DNA from: Candidatus Zixiibacteriota bacterium
GTDB taxonomy: Bacteria; Zixibacteria; MSB-5A5; DG-27
Length of the DNA: 38,417 nucleotides
Direction of reading: 5' to 3'
Assembly: GCA_030605835.1 (NCBI GenBank)
Contig: JAUWHO010000010.1
Coordinates: forward strand, 1-38,417
This document shows, in pieces, positions 23,561-31,318 of this stretch. The translations under genes were made by a program, and so were the position numbers. Each line of letters opens with the position of its first letter. The stretch's first letter is position 1. The notes below the pieces were generated by a model that saw only the letters and a list, made by a program, of their open reading frames with translations, was not told the origin of the DNA and searched no databases.

Positions 23561-23664
23561 TAGTCTGAAGGACTTCCAGAGAAGGACCTCCTTGTTTGTC
23601 TCTCTTACGAAACCATGAATCCTTTTGTCGAAGCTAAACTCTAACCCTAACCAAAGGAGCAATC

Positions 23665-26277
23665 ATGCCCTTAAGAAGTGCCAAGCTTTCCAGGTGGGGG
23701 CTGTTGGTGGTCTTTTTGATTGCCGTCTTGTTTGTGGGGGGAACCTATGCGAAAACCATCTATAAAGAGGTGGAGGTTTACCCTCCAACCAAGGAGGACT
23801 TAAAACAGTTCTTGCGGATGGGATTCGATCCCTCGGATGCGATGATATACGACGAGGGCAAAAGGGTAGTGGTTCCCTTAGACGATCGGGAGATGGAGCT
23901 TCTGAAACAAACCGGTCTGGACTACCGGGTCCTGATTGAGGATTTAGAGAAACATTACAGCTCTCAGTTCCTGGCAACCGCCGACATGGGACCCTACACC
24001 TCCTTTTCGGAGATGGTTGACTCTTTGACCAACCTCCACAATCACCATCCGGACATCACCACTGATCTGATTGTGATAGGCTACAGCCATGAAAACAACC
24101 CTGTCTACGCCATGAAGATCTCTGACAATCCCAACCAGCAGGAGGACGAACCGGAGGCCCTTTTTGAGGGAATGCAACACGCCCGGGAGCCGATCTCGAT
24201 GGAGAACCTTCTCTACTTCATGGCCTATCTCTGCAACAACTATGGCGAAGACCCGGAGGTGACCCATCTGGTGGATGAACGCCAGTTGTGGTTCATACCC
24301 TGCGTCAACCCCGATGGTTATCTCTACAACGAGCAGACCAACCCCAATGGGGGTGGTATGTGGCGCAAGAATCGCCGCAACAACGGCGGCGGCTCCTACG
24401 GCGTGGACTGTAACCGCAATTGGGGCTACAAGTGGGGATACGACAACTATGGTTCCAGTCCCGATCCCTGGTCGAATACCTACCGCGGTCCCTATGCCTT
24501 CTCGGAACCGGAGAACCAGGCCTGCAGCACCTTTGCCATGGAACACAACTTCGCCACGGTGATGGACGACCACACTTATGGTTACTACTTCCTCTCTCCG
24601 TGGTGCTATGACGACTTCTTCACCCCGGATCAGGACATGTTCGTGGGTCTCGGGGAGGAGGCGGTCGAACTGCTTCTGCCCTCCAATTACCGGCGCGGCT
24701 GTAGCTGGCAGGTGCTCTATAACTCCAACGGAAACGGCAAGGATTGGTATTACGGGAGAACGGGAGCCTTCACCTTCACCCCGGAGATCGGGGAGTCGTT
24801 CTGGCCCGGCGGTTCGCGGATCATCCCGCTGTGCGAGGAGATGCTACCGGTTAACCTTTTCTTCGCCGACGTCTGCGCCAATCCCTGGCAGATGGTAAGA
24901 GTCAGACCACCGGCTATCGATTCCCTCGGAACTGTTCCGAGTGGCAACTACACCGTCAGTTGGAACATAACCTCCGGAGATACCCTTCCCGATAAATACG
25001 AGCTTCAGGAGATGACCGGGCCTTCCACCATCACCGACGACGCCGAGTCCGGCTCCGGCAACTGGCATTTCAAGAGCTTCTCCAGATCCAGCTCCCGTTC
25101 TTACAGTGGGAATTACAGCTTCTGGTCCGGCTACGCCAACTGCTACAACGCCACCATGACCTCCATGACTCCCATCAAGGTTGAAAGTGGCACCCAGCTT
25201 AGTTTCCGCCTCTGGTATCAGATAGAGACTAACTACGATTTCGGCTTTGTGGAGGTCTCCACCGACGGTTACAACTGGGACATTTTGGATACCTATACCG
25301 GCAGCAACACCTCCTGGTCTCTGAAGACCTACAATCTAGGCTCCTACGCCGGTGAATATCTCCAGGTCCGCTTCCGCTTCGAGACCGACGCCGGATACAC
25401 CAGCTACGGGATGTACATTGACGACATATACCCGGTGGACGTTTTCGATAACGTCATCACGCTGTCGGACAATATCACCGAGGACTATTACGAGGTCACC
25501 GGCAGGACTCCGGGAACCTATTATTACCAAGTCCGGGGACACAACCGCACCGGCTGGGGCCATTACTCCCCACGGGAGGAGGTAATCGTAACTGAAGGTA
25601 CGATTGTCAGCATTGAGCTTGTCCCTGATGATCCGCCGGTTGTGGTTCCACAAGGTGGATCCTTCGGCTACACCGGCACCGTCACCAACAACACCGACGA
25701 GGTTCAATACGTCGACATCTGGATCATGGCCTACGTCCCGGGGATGGGGTGGCACGGACCCTTCAAGAACTACAACAATGTGAGATTCAGCCCCGATCAG
25801 GTCCGCAGCGCTCATCTCAACCAGAGAGTTCCCAATGTGGCACCGGTGGGAGACGGCTACCTCTATTGTGGCTACGTGGGGGACTATCCCTCCACGGTGA
25901 TAGATTCCTCCTGCTTCCCGTTCGAGGTCATCGCCGGCGTACCAACCGAAGCCGGTGAGGGCGGTTGGGTTCAGAATGGCTCATTCCTGGAGGGAGATTT
26001 CGCTGACCTTCCCTCTGAGTTTGCCCTTTCGAGCAATTATCCCAATCCCTTCAATGCCAGCACCGTGATCAGCTATGAGTTGCCGGCAACCAGTTACGTC
26101 AAGCTGGAGGTGTACAACCTCTTCGGACAGAAAGTTGCCACATTAGTGAACGGCAAACAGCAGGCAGGATACAGGTCTGTCACCTGGGATGCTTCAAAGG
26201 TTTCTTCGGGTCTCTATTTCTACAAGCTGACCACTGCTGATTTCAGTGAGACCAGGAGAATGATGCTAGCCAAATAA
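23665..26277 (+). CDS. Secreted M14 zinc carboxypeptidase with C-terminal sorting domain (paralogue B)
   Basis: An 870-residue tandem paralogue of the preceding gene, nearly identical over the first 130 residues. Zinc ligands His172, Glu175 (QHAREP) and His303 (DDHTYGYYF) and catalytic Glu374 (TPEIGESFWPG) are retained. Differences cluster around the active-site entrance (SPWCYDDFF in place of LPWGYEDIF), suggesting a changed substrate preference. The C-terminal half differs in one important way: its Ig-like domain (about 645-755; IELVPDDPPVVVPQGGSFGY) is of the type shared by the propeller and beta-helix genes downstream, not the type in paralogue A. The sorting domain ends GLYFYKLTTADFSETRRMM. 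Confidence 0.94.
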   Translation: MPLRSAKLSRWGLLVVFLIAVLFVGGTYAKTIYKEVEVYPPTKEDLKQFLRMGFDPSDAMIYDEGKRVVVPLDDREMELLKQTGLDYRVLIEDLEKHYSSQFLATADMGPYTSFSEMVDSLTNLHNHHPDITTDLIVIGYSHENNPVYAMKISDNPNQQEDEPEALFEGMQHAREPISMENLLYFMAYLCNNYGEDPEVTHLVDERQLWFIPCVNPDGYLYNEQTNPNGGGMWRKNRRNNGGGSYGVDCNRNWGYKWGYDNYGSSPDPWSNTYRGPYAFSEPENQACSTFAMEHNFATVMDDHTYGYYFLSPWCYDDFFTPDQDMFVGLGEEAVELLLPSNYRRGCSWQVLYNSNGNGKDWYYGRTGAFTFTPEIGESFWPGGSRIIPLCEEMLPVNLFFADVCANPWQMVRVRPPAIDSLGTVPSGNYTVSWNITSGDTLPDKYELQEMTGPSTITDDAESGSGNWHFKSFSRSSSRSYSGNYSFWSGYANCYNATMTSMTPIKVESGTQLSFRLWYQIETNYDFGFVEVSTDGYNWDILDTYTGSNTSWSLKTYNLGSYAGEYLQVRFRFETDAGYTSYGMYIDDIYPVDVFDNVITLSDNITEDYYEVTGRTPGTYYYQVRGHNRTGWGHYSPREEVIVTEGTIVSIELVPDDPPVVVPQGGSFGYTGTVTNNTDEVQYVDIWIMAYVPGMGWHGPFKNYNNVRFSPDQVRSAHLNQRVPNVAPVGDGYLYCGYVGDYPSTVIDSSCFPFEVIAGVPTEAGEGGWVQNGSFLEGDFADLPSEFALSSNYPNPFNASTVISYELPATSYVKLEVYNLFGQKVATLVNGKQQAGYRSVTWDASKVSSGLYFYKLTTADFSETRRMMLAK

Positions 26278-26329
26278 CCGTGCTTGGGGGTGGGGTTCAG
26301 TCCCTGCCCTCCGCGATTCGGAGGTATTT

Positions 26330-28179
26330 GTGATGAAAAGAGAAAACCTCTTGACGATCGTTCTGGGTCTGCTGTTGGTGTCAACAGCGGTCGCCGTTGA
26401 ACCGGGCGATACCCTGTGGACACGCACCTACGGGGGGAGTGACCTTGATTATGGTTATTCCGTCCAACAGACCGCTGACAGCGGGTATATCATCGCCGGC
26501 ACCACCAAATCCTTCGGCGCCGGTAATTATGATTTCTACCTGCTGAAAACTGACCCTTTAGGCGATACTGTCTGGACCCGCACCTACGGCGGGAGCGACC
26601 TGGACTATGGCTATTCCGCGGTACAGACCACTGACGGCGGGTATGCCGTTGTCGGCAGGACCAAGAGCTTCGGTGCAGGCAATTACGATGTCTACCTGGT
26701 GAAAACCGATGCTAACGGTGATACTACCTGGACGCGCACCTACGGCGGGGGTGACCGTGATGAAGGCCAATCAGTCCAACAGACACCGACGGCGGGTATA
26801 TTATCGCTGGCTACAACGACCCCTGGGGCACAGGTATTATGGATGTCTACCTGGTGAAGACCGATGCTCAGGGCGGTGTCTTGTGGACACGCACCCATGG
26901 ACCGGAGGATGACTATGAGTGTGCTTACTCCGTCCAGCAGACCGTTGACGGCGGCTATATCGTCACCGGTAGTACCGCTTCCTCCCAGACAGGCGATACA
27001 GATCTTTACTTGCTGAAGACCGACGCCAACGGCGATAGCCTGTGGGCACACACCTACGGAGGCGACCAATGGGATGAAGGCTATTCGGTCCAACAGACCG
27101 CAGACGGGCAGTACATCGTCGCTGGCTATACCGAATCCTTCGGTGCGGGCAGCATGGATTTCTACCTGTTGAAGATCGATACCGATGGCGATACCCTCTG
27201 GACACGCACCTACGGCGGCAGCGGCCGCGATGAAGGTCGGTCAGTGCACCAGACTACTGACCGTGGGTATATGATCGCCGGTTATAGCTGGTCCTTCGGC
27301 GCCGGCCAGTCTGATTTCTATCTGGTCAAGACCGATGCCAACGGCGATACCCTCTGGACACACACCTACGGGGGGACTCGCTGGGACTATGGTCGTTCCG
27401 TCCAGCAAACCATTGACGGTGGGTATATCGTTACCGGTTATACGGATTCGTTCGGGGCAGGCGAGAAGGACCTCTACCTATTGAGAATTGCTGGCCAAGC
27501 CCCGGAACCCGATGTCTCAATCGAGATAATACCTGATGATCCTCCTCCGGTGACGGTGCCTCAAGGTGGAAGATTTGGCTTTACCGGAACCTTGACCAAC
27601 AACACCGAGGAGCCCCAGGTTACCGATGTGTGGACGATGGCGGTCGGGCCGGAGAAAGCAGTTTACGGACCATTCAAGGAGTTTCACAATCTGGGGCTTG
27701 CGCCTTACCAGACCCGCACCGCTCACTTCAGTCAGCGCGTCGCTAATCTGGCGCCTTTGGGATTCTATGACTACATCGCCTACTGCGGGGATTATCCCTC
27801 GATGGTGGTTGATTCCTCCTTCTTCCAGATAGAGGTTGTTGAGGGTGTTGGGTCAAGCCAAGGCGGCTGGGTCCTGACCGGGTCCTTCCTGGAAGGAGAT
27901 GTGGCAGATATCCCCTTCGAGTTTGCACTCCTGAGCAATTACCCCAATCCCTTCAATGCCGGCACCGTGATCAGCTACGAGCTTCCGACAACCGCTCACG
28001 TCAAGCTGGGAGTATACAACCTCCTCGGCGAGATGGTTGCGACTCTGGTGAATGGAGTGGAGGAAGCAGGCTACAAGTCGGTCACCTGGGATGCTTCTGA
28101 GGTCTCCTCCGGCATCTATTTCTACAAGCTGGCCGCTGGAGACTTCACCGAAACCAAGAGGATGATACTGGTGAAGTAA
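26330..28179 (+). pseudogene. Secreted seven-repeat propeller protein A, split by a one-base frameshift
   Basis: Two frames (26330-26857 and 26839-28179) are one gene. A base is missing near 26780-26790: the sequence reads CAGACACCGAC where the repeat demands CAGACCACCGAC. Restoring it gives a 616-residue protein (the intact paralogue at 31319 has 619). It has a signal peptide (about 1-22) and seven repeats of about 51 residues with the pattern GDTLWTRTYGG, SVQQTxDGGYIxAGYT, SFGAG and YLVKTDAN, which suggests a seven-bladed beta-propeller. An Ig-like domain (VSIEIIPDDPPPVTVPQGG) and a sorting domain (NYPNPFN, GIYFYKLAAGDFTE) follow. GGAGG precedes the ATG. The frameshift may be real or a sequencing error. 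Confidence 0.85.
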
Positions 28180-28224
28180 CATTCACAACAGATTAAGCAG
28201 ATTAAACAGATTTCACACTCACTG

Positions 28225-28259
28225 GGGCAGGAGTTCAACTCCTGCCCTTTCTCTTTCTT
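28225..28259 (+). terminator. TTC-centred hairpin with T-rich tail after propeller A
   Basis: GGGCAGGAGTT and AACTCCTGCCC are perfect 11-bp arms around a single C (28225-28247), followed by TTTCTCTTTCTTC. It belongs to the interspersed hairpin family and here has the features of an intrinsic terminator. Confidence 0.6.
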
Positions 28260-28370
28260 CGCGGAGAGGGGCAAGGACCGTTAGTCTGCGTGCCACGTTT
28301 GTGCCCGATAATTGGGTCTTGACCGATCTCAAGATATCTGAAAAAAGTTCAAAAAAGCGTGTTTTTTTTC

Positions 28371-28399
28371 TTGACAAGAGATGGCGCGCGCCTTATTTT
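28371..28399 (+). promoter_or_regulatory. Consensus promoter of the TrmB-type regulator, TTGACA-17-TATTTT
   Basis: The -35 TTGACA (28371-28376) and -10 TATTTT (28394-28399) are separated by 17 bp. The spacer contains the self-complementary GGCGCGCGCC. A run of eight T precedes the -35. Confidence 0.7.
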
Positions 28400-28408
28400 G
28401 GACATGCA

Positions 28409-28434
28409 ACTACTATCCGGTGTGATATAGTAGT
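28409..28434. promoter_or_regulatory. Perfect palindrome at the transcription start of the TrmB-type gene
   Basis: ACTACTAT and ATAGTAGT are exact 8-bp inverted arms with a 10-bp centre. They begin about 10 bp after the -10 box, where a bound repressor would block initiation or early elongation. Autoregulation by the downstream TrmB-type protein is the simplest inference. Confidence 0.55.
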
Positions 28435-28455
28435 AGTAAACTCTGGAGACCTCCT

Positions 28456-29331
28456 ACGAAAAACTCTACCTCTATCAGCAGTCTTCAAGCCCTGGGCCTT
28501 AACGCCTATGAAGCCAAGGCTTACCTTGCGTTGCTCGAAAGGAATACCCTGACTGCGACAGAGGTCGCCAACCTCGCGGGCATACCTCGAGCCAGGGTCT
28601 ACGAAACCCTACAGACTCTACTGACTAAGGGGCTTTGTGTGCTCAGACCGGGAAGATTCAAGACATATGGCGCTGCGAATCCTACAGCCGTTAAGGAAGC
28701 ATTACTGCCCGGCACTCAGCGTAAAATAGACACCGAACTTGAAACTCTTCAAGAAGAGCAAAGGAAGCTTGTATTGAAAAAGAAGAAGATGTCATCTGAT
28801 GCCGACGATGTGATTAATAGTCTTGTCCCGATGTATGAAAAGGGTCTCTCTGACCATTCTCCTCTCGAATATATTGAAATCATAAAAGACCCTTATCAGA
28901 TGCATAAGAAATTTGTGCAGCTGATCGCGGAAACCAGGGAAGAGCACTTAGCTTTTGTGAAACCTCCATATTCCGGCGCCAGAGAAAGGATTGAAGAACA
29001 CTTTACGCAACAGGTTGAGCCCCTCCGACAGGGAATAAGAATTAGAGGTATTTATGAGATCCCAAAGGACAAAGAAGAAATCGAATGGTGGTTTAAGACC
29101 ATAGATACGGCTGCCAAGCATGGGGAAGAGGCGCGGGTGATAAAAGAGTTGCCGATGAAAATGGCTATTTTTGATGAGAGAATTGTCATGTTGGCGTTGG
29201 AAGACCCGGTTTCCAAGCAGATCTCTCTCACCACACAAATTGTTGAACACCGCTCTTTAGCGAAAGGCTTAAAGGTACTGTTTGAGACATTCTGGGAGCA
29301 GGCTGAAGATTACCACATTCTCAAAGGTTAA
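28456..29331 (+). CDS. TrmB-family transcriptional regulator
   Basis: A winged-helix regulator with a C-terminal effector domain, probably responding to a sugar or other metabolite. In-frame codons upstream of the TTG at 28531 encode the canonical first helix (ISSLQALGLNAYEAKAYLALL), so the protein starts earlier. The best start by position is ACG at 28456, seven bases after GGAG (291 residues); no ATG, GTG or TTG lies in frame before the helix. Either ACG is used or an ATG has mutated. The helix-turn-helix is TATEVANLAGIPRARVYETL, then a coiled linker (about 95-125) and a C-terminal domain with KELPMKMAIFDERIVMLALE, as in other TrmB proteins. It divides the secretion island and may control it. 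Confidence 0.85.
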   Translation, partial: TKNSTSISSLQALGLNAYEAKAYLALLERNTLTATEVANLAGIPRARVYETLQTLLTKGLCVLRPGRFKTYGAANPTAVKEALLPGTQRKIDTELETLQEEQRKLVLKKKKMSSDADDVINSLVPMYEKGLSDHSPLEYIEIIKDPYQMHKKFVQLIAETREEHLAFVKPPYSGARERIEEHFTQQVEPLRQGIRIRGIYEIPKDKEEIEWWFKTIDTAAKHGEEARVIKELPMKMAIFDERIVMLALEDPVSKQISLTTQIVEHRSLAKGLKVLFETFWEQAEDYHILKG

Positions 29332-29343
29332 GGAGGTGATTCT

Positions 29344-29391
29344 ATGCAAATAGATTCACAAGGAGGTTGCTCGCGCATCGGAGAAAGCTGA
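29344..29391 (+). CDS. Possible 15-residue leader peptide
   Basis: MQIDSQGGCSRIGES follows an unusually strong ribosome-binding site (AAGGAGGTGAT, five bases upstream of the ATG region) that overlaps the TrmB-type stop codon. It is followed by a hairpin (29408-29425) and then the beta-helix gene. It could be a coupled micro-ORF, or the ribosome site may be a remnant. Confidence 0.3.
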   Translation: MQIDSQGGCSRIGES

Positions 29392-29407
29392 AACAATCAA
29401 CCGAGAG

Positions 29408-29425
29408 TCCCCGGTTTGCCGGGGA
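29408..29425 (+). promoter_or_regulatory. Hairpin in the leader of the beta-helix gene
   Basis: TCCCCGG and CCGGGGA form a perfect 7-bp stem with a TTTG loop, ending about 18 bases before the ATG of the beta-helix gene. There is no T run, so it is not an intrinsic terminator; it may affect RNA stability or processing between the regulator and the secreted-protein gene. Confidence 0.45.
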
Positions 29426-29443
29426 AAGAGAAAGAAGGTAGAA

Positions 29444-31270
29444 ATGAAAAGGTCAGTGTTTTTCACAGTTCTAGTATCAGCGGTCCTCTTATTGCCGCTG
29501 ACGGCTTCTGCCACCATCATCAACATCCCCGAGGACTATCCCACCATACAGGAGGGGATAGACCACGGGGCGGACGGTGACACCGTCCTGGTGCAGCCCG
29601 ACACTTACTTTGAGAACCTTAACTTCAACGGGCATAATGTGGTCTTAGCCTCGCTGTTTTTGATGACCGGGGATACAGCTTATGTATCCAGCACCATAAT
29701 CGACGGAAACCAAGAGACTTCGGTCATTATCTTTGAAAGCGGCGAAGACAGCACCGCGCAGGTCGTGGGATTCACAATTCAGAATGGATCTGCCGAGAAC
29801 GGGGGCGGGATTTACTCGGTGAGCTCTGACCCCACGATAACCAACAACAGAATTAGCGGAAATTCAGCTGTCAATTACGGCGGCGGGATTTATTGCCTTG
29901 AGTCCGATGTCAGCATCACCGACAACACAATCAGTGAAAATTTGGCCGGTCCCCGTGGTGGTGGAATACATTGTGAGGGTATTTCAAACATAACAATAGC
30001 TAACAACACCATCAGCGGTAATACCGCTATGCAATTACCCAGTTTGGGCCACGGCGCCGGGATTTCCTGCAAAGATGGTCCTGTTGTCACCATCAGCGAA
30101 AATGACATCAGCGGAAATTACGCCTACGTGGCGGCCGGCGGAATCTGGAGCAATTGCAACAGCACCATTGTAAAAAACACCATCACCGGAAATATAGCCG
30201 AAAAAAATAACGGCGGCGGGATTGCTTGCTTCTACGCCTTTGAGGTCATCAACAACACCATCACACGAAATTCGGTTGCAGACCTGGGCACCGGCGGTGG
30301 GATTTTCAGTAGTCGTGCCACTCCGATCGTGACCAACACTATCGTGTATGAGAATTATGCCCCGCCCGGGTACCAGGATGAACTTGCAGGCACCTTCGTA
30401 GTCACCTATAGCGACATTAAAGGCGGCTGGTCAGGAACCGGAAATATCGATGAGGACCCACTTTTCGTCGATCCCGGAAACGGAGACTTCCACTTGCAGT
30501 GGGGTTCACCCTGCATAGATGCGGGTGACCCCGCATCCCCTCTGGACCCCGACGGCACCAGAGCTGACATTGGCGCGTTGTACTTCCACCAAGCCATTCT
30601 CTCCATCGAGATAATAGCTGATGATCCTCCTCCGGTGACGGTGCCTCAAGGTGGCAGCTTTGGCTTCACCGGAACCCTCACCAACAATAGCGAGGATCCC
30701 CAGGTTACTGACGCCTGGACGATGGCTGTTGGCCCGCAAAAGGAAACTTACGGCCCATTCAAGGACTTGAGCAATCTAGAGCTGGGACCCTATGAGACCC
30801 TCAGCGCTCACTTCTATCAGCGGGTGCCAAATCTCGCGCCTTTGGGATTCTACGACTATATCGCCTACTGCGGAGATTACCCCTCCACGGTGATGGATTC
30901 CTCCTTCTTCCAGGTTGAGGTGATCGCTGGTGCATCCAGCGGCGGAGAGGATTTAGGCTGGGTTCTCACCGGCTCTTTCTCGGAGGGAGAGTTTACTGAT
31001 CTTCCTTCCGAGTTTGCGCTTTTGAGCAACTATCCTAATCCGTTCAACGCCCAGACGGTAATCAGCTATGAGTTGCCGGTAAGCGGCCACGTCAGACTGG
31101 AGGTATACAACCTCTTCGGACAGAAGGTGGCCACGCTGGTAGATAGGCAACAAGAGCCGGGTTACAAATCTATGACCTGGGATGCCTCCGAGATCTCCTC
31201 GGGTCTTTACTTCTACAAGCTCACCGCCGGAGACTTCAGCGAAAGCAAGAGGATGATCCTAGTCAAGTAA
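29444..31270 (+). CDS. Secreted right-handed beta-helix protein with C-terminal sorting domain
   Basis: A 608-residue exported protein. A signal peptide (1-23) is followed by a parallel beta-helix (about 26-385) opening with INIPEDYPTIQEGIDHGADG, the usual cap of the pectate-lyase-like/DUF1565 families. About eight coils carry repeats such as NTISGNTA and GGGIYC, and the helix ends with DPLFVDPGNGDFHL and SPCIDAGDP. Such proteins bind or cleave polysaccharides, but no lyase catalytic triad can be assigned by eye. The Ig-like domain (about 383-500; IEIIADDPPPVTVPQGGSFG) and sorting domain (about 520-608; NYPNPFN, GLYFYKLTAGDFSE) are nearly the same as in the two propeller proteins. Confidence 0.92.
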   Translation: MKRSVFFTVLVSAVLLLPLTASATIINIPEDYPTIQEGIDHGADGDTVLVQPDTYFENLNFNGHNVVLASLFLMTGDTAYVSSTIIDGNQETSVIIFESGEDSTAQVVGFTIQNGSAENGGGIYSVSSDPTITNNRISGNSAVNYGGGIYCLESDVSITDNTISENLAGPRGGGIHCEGISNITIANNTISGNTAMQLPSLGHGAGISCKDGPVVTISENDISGNYAYVAAGGIWSNCNSTIVKNTITGNIAEKNNGGGIACFYAFEVINNTITRNSVADLGTGGGIFSSRATPIVTNTIVYENYAPPGYQDELAGTFVVTYSDIKGGWSGTGNIDEDPLFVDPGNGDFHLQWGSPCIDAGDPASPLDPDGTRADIGALYFHQAILSIEIIADDPPPVTVPQGGSFGFTGTLTNNSEDPQVTDAWTMAVGPQKETYGPFKDLSNLELGPYETLSAHFYQRVPNLAPLGFYDYIAYCGDYPSTVMDSSFFQVEVIAGASSGGEDLGWVLTGSFSEGEFTDLPSEFALLSNYPNPFNAQTVISYELPVSGHVRLEVYNLFGQKVATLVDRQQEPGYKSMTWDASEISSGLYFYKLTAGDFSESKRMILVK

Positions 31271-31273
31271 GAG

Positions 31274-31300
31274 TGATTTGGGGTGCGGTTCAGTCCGCGC
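31274..31300 (+). repeat. TTC-centred hairpin in the propeller B leader
   Basis: GGGGTGCGG and CCGCGCCCC flank TTCAGT. The propeller A leader has the related GGGTGGGG-TTCAGT-CCCTGCCC at about 26287-26310. Both sit between the upstream stop codon and the start ATTTGTGATG/GTTTGTGATG, so the leader hairpin is conserved while its arms have changed. Confidence 0.55.
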
Positions 31301-31318
31301 CCCTGACAACAATGCGAG

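Larger units (their letters stand above)
23270..23664. other. Duplicated 3' flank between the two carboxypeptidase genes
   Basis: The order terminator, CTCGGGAT, AGGAATCTCTTTCCTA, hairpin, CCTATTCCGG, pyrimidine array and aldolase-like coding tail is the same as at 33179-33450. The last part (23517-23664) holds the promoter and leader of the second carboxypeptidase. Confidence 0.75.

Noticed and set aside
24560-24600. Possible loss of a zinc ligand in carboxypeptidase B (DHTYGYYF against DHTHGYYF)
   Set aside because: In M14 enzymes the ligand is the His of the H-(S/T)-(Y/H) motif, which is kept in both paralogues; the changed residue is the position that is normally Tyr.
26330-26857. Two separate propeller genes at 26330 and 26839
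   Set aside because: The repeat continues across the junction in another frame, and restoring one base gives a protein of the same length as the intact paralogue.
28531-28533. TTG at 28531 as the start of the TrmB-type regulator
   Set aside because: It would remove the conserved first helix of the winged-helix domain, which is clearly encoded in frame upstream.
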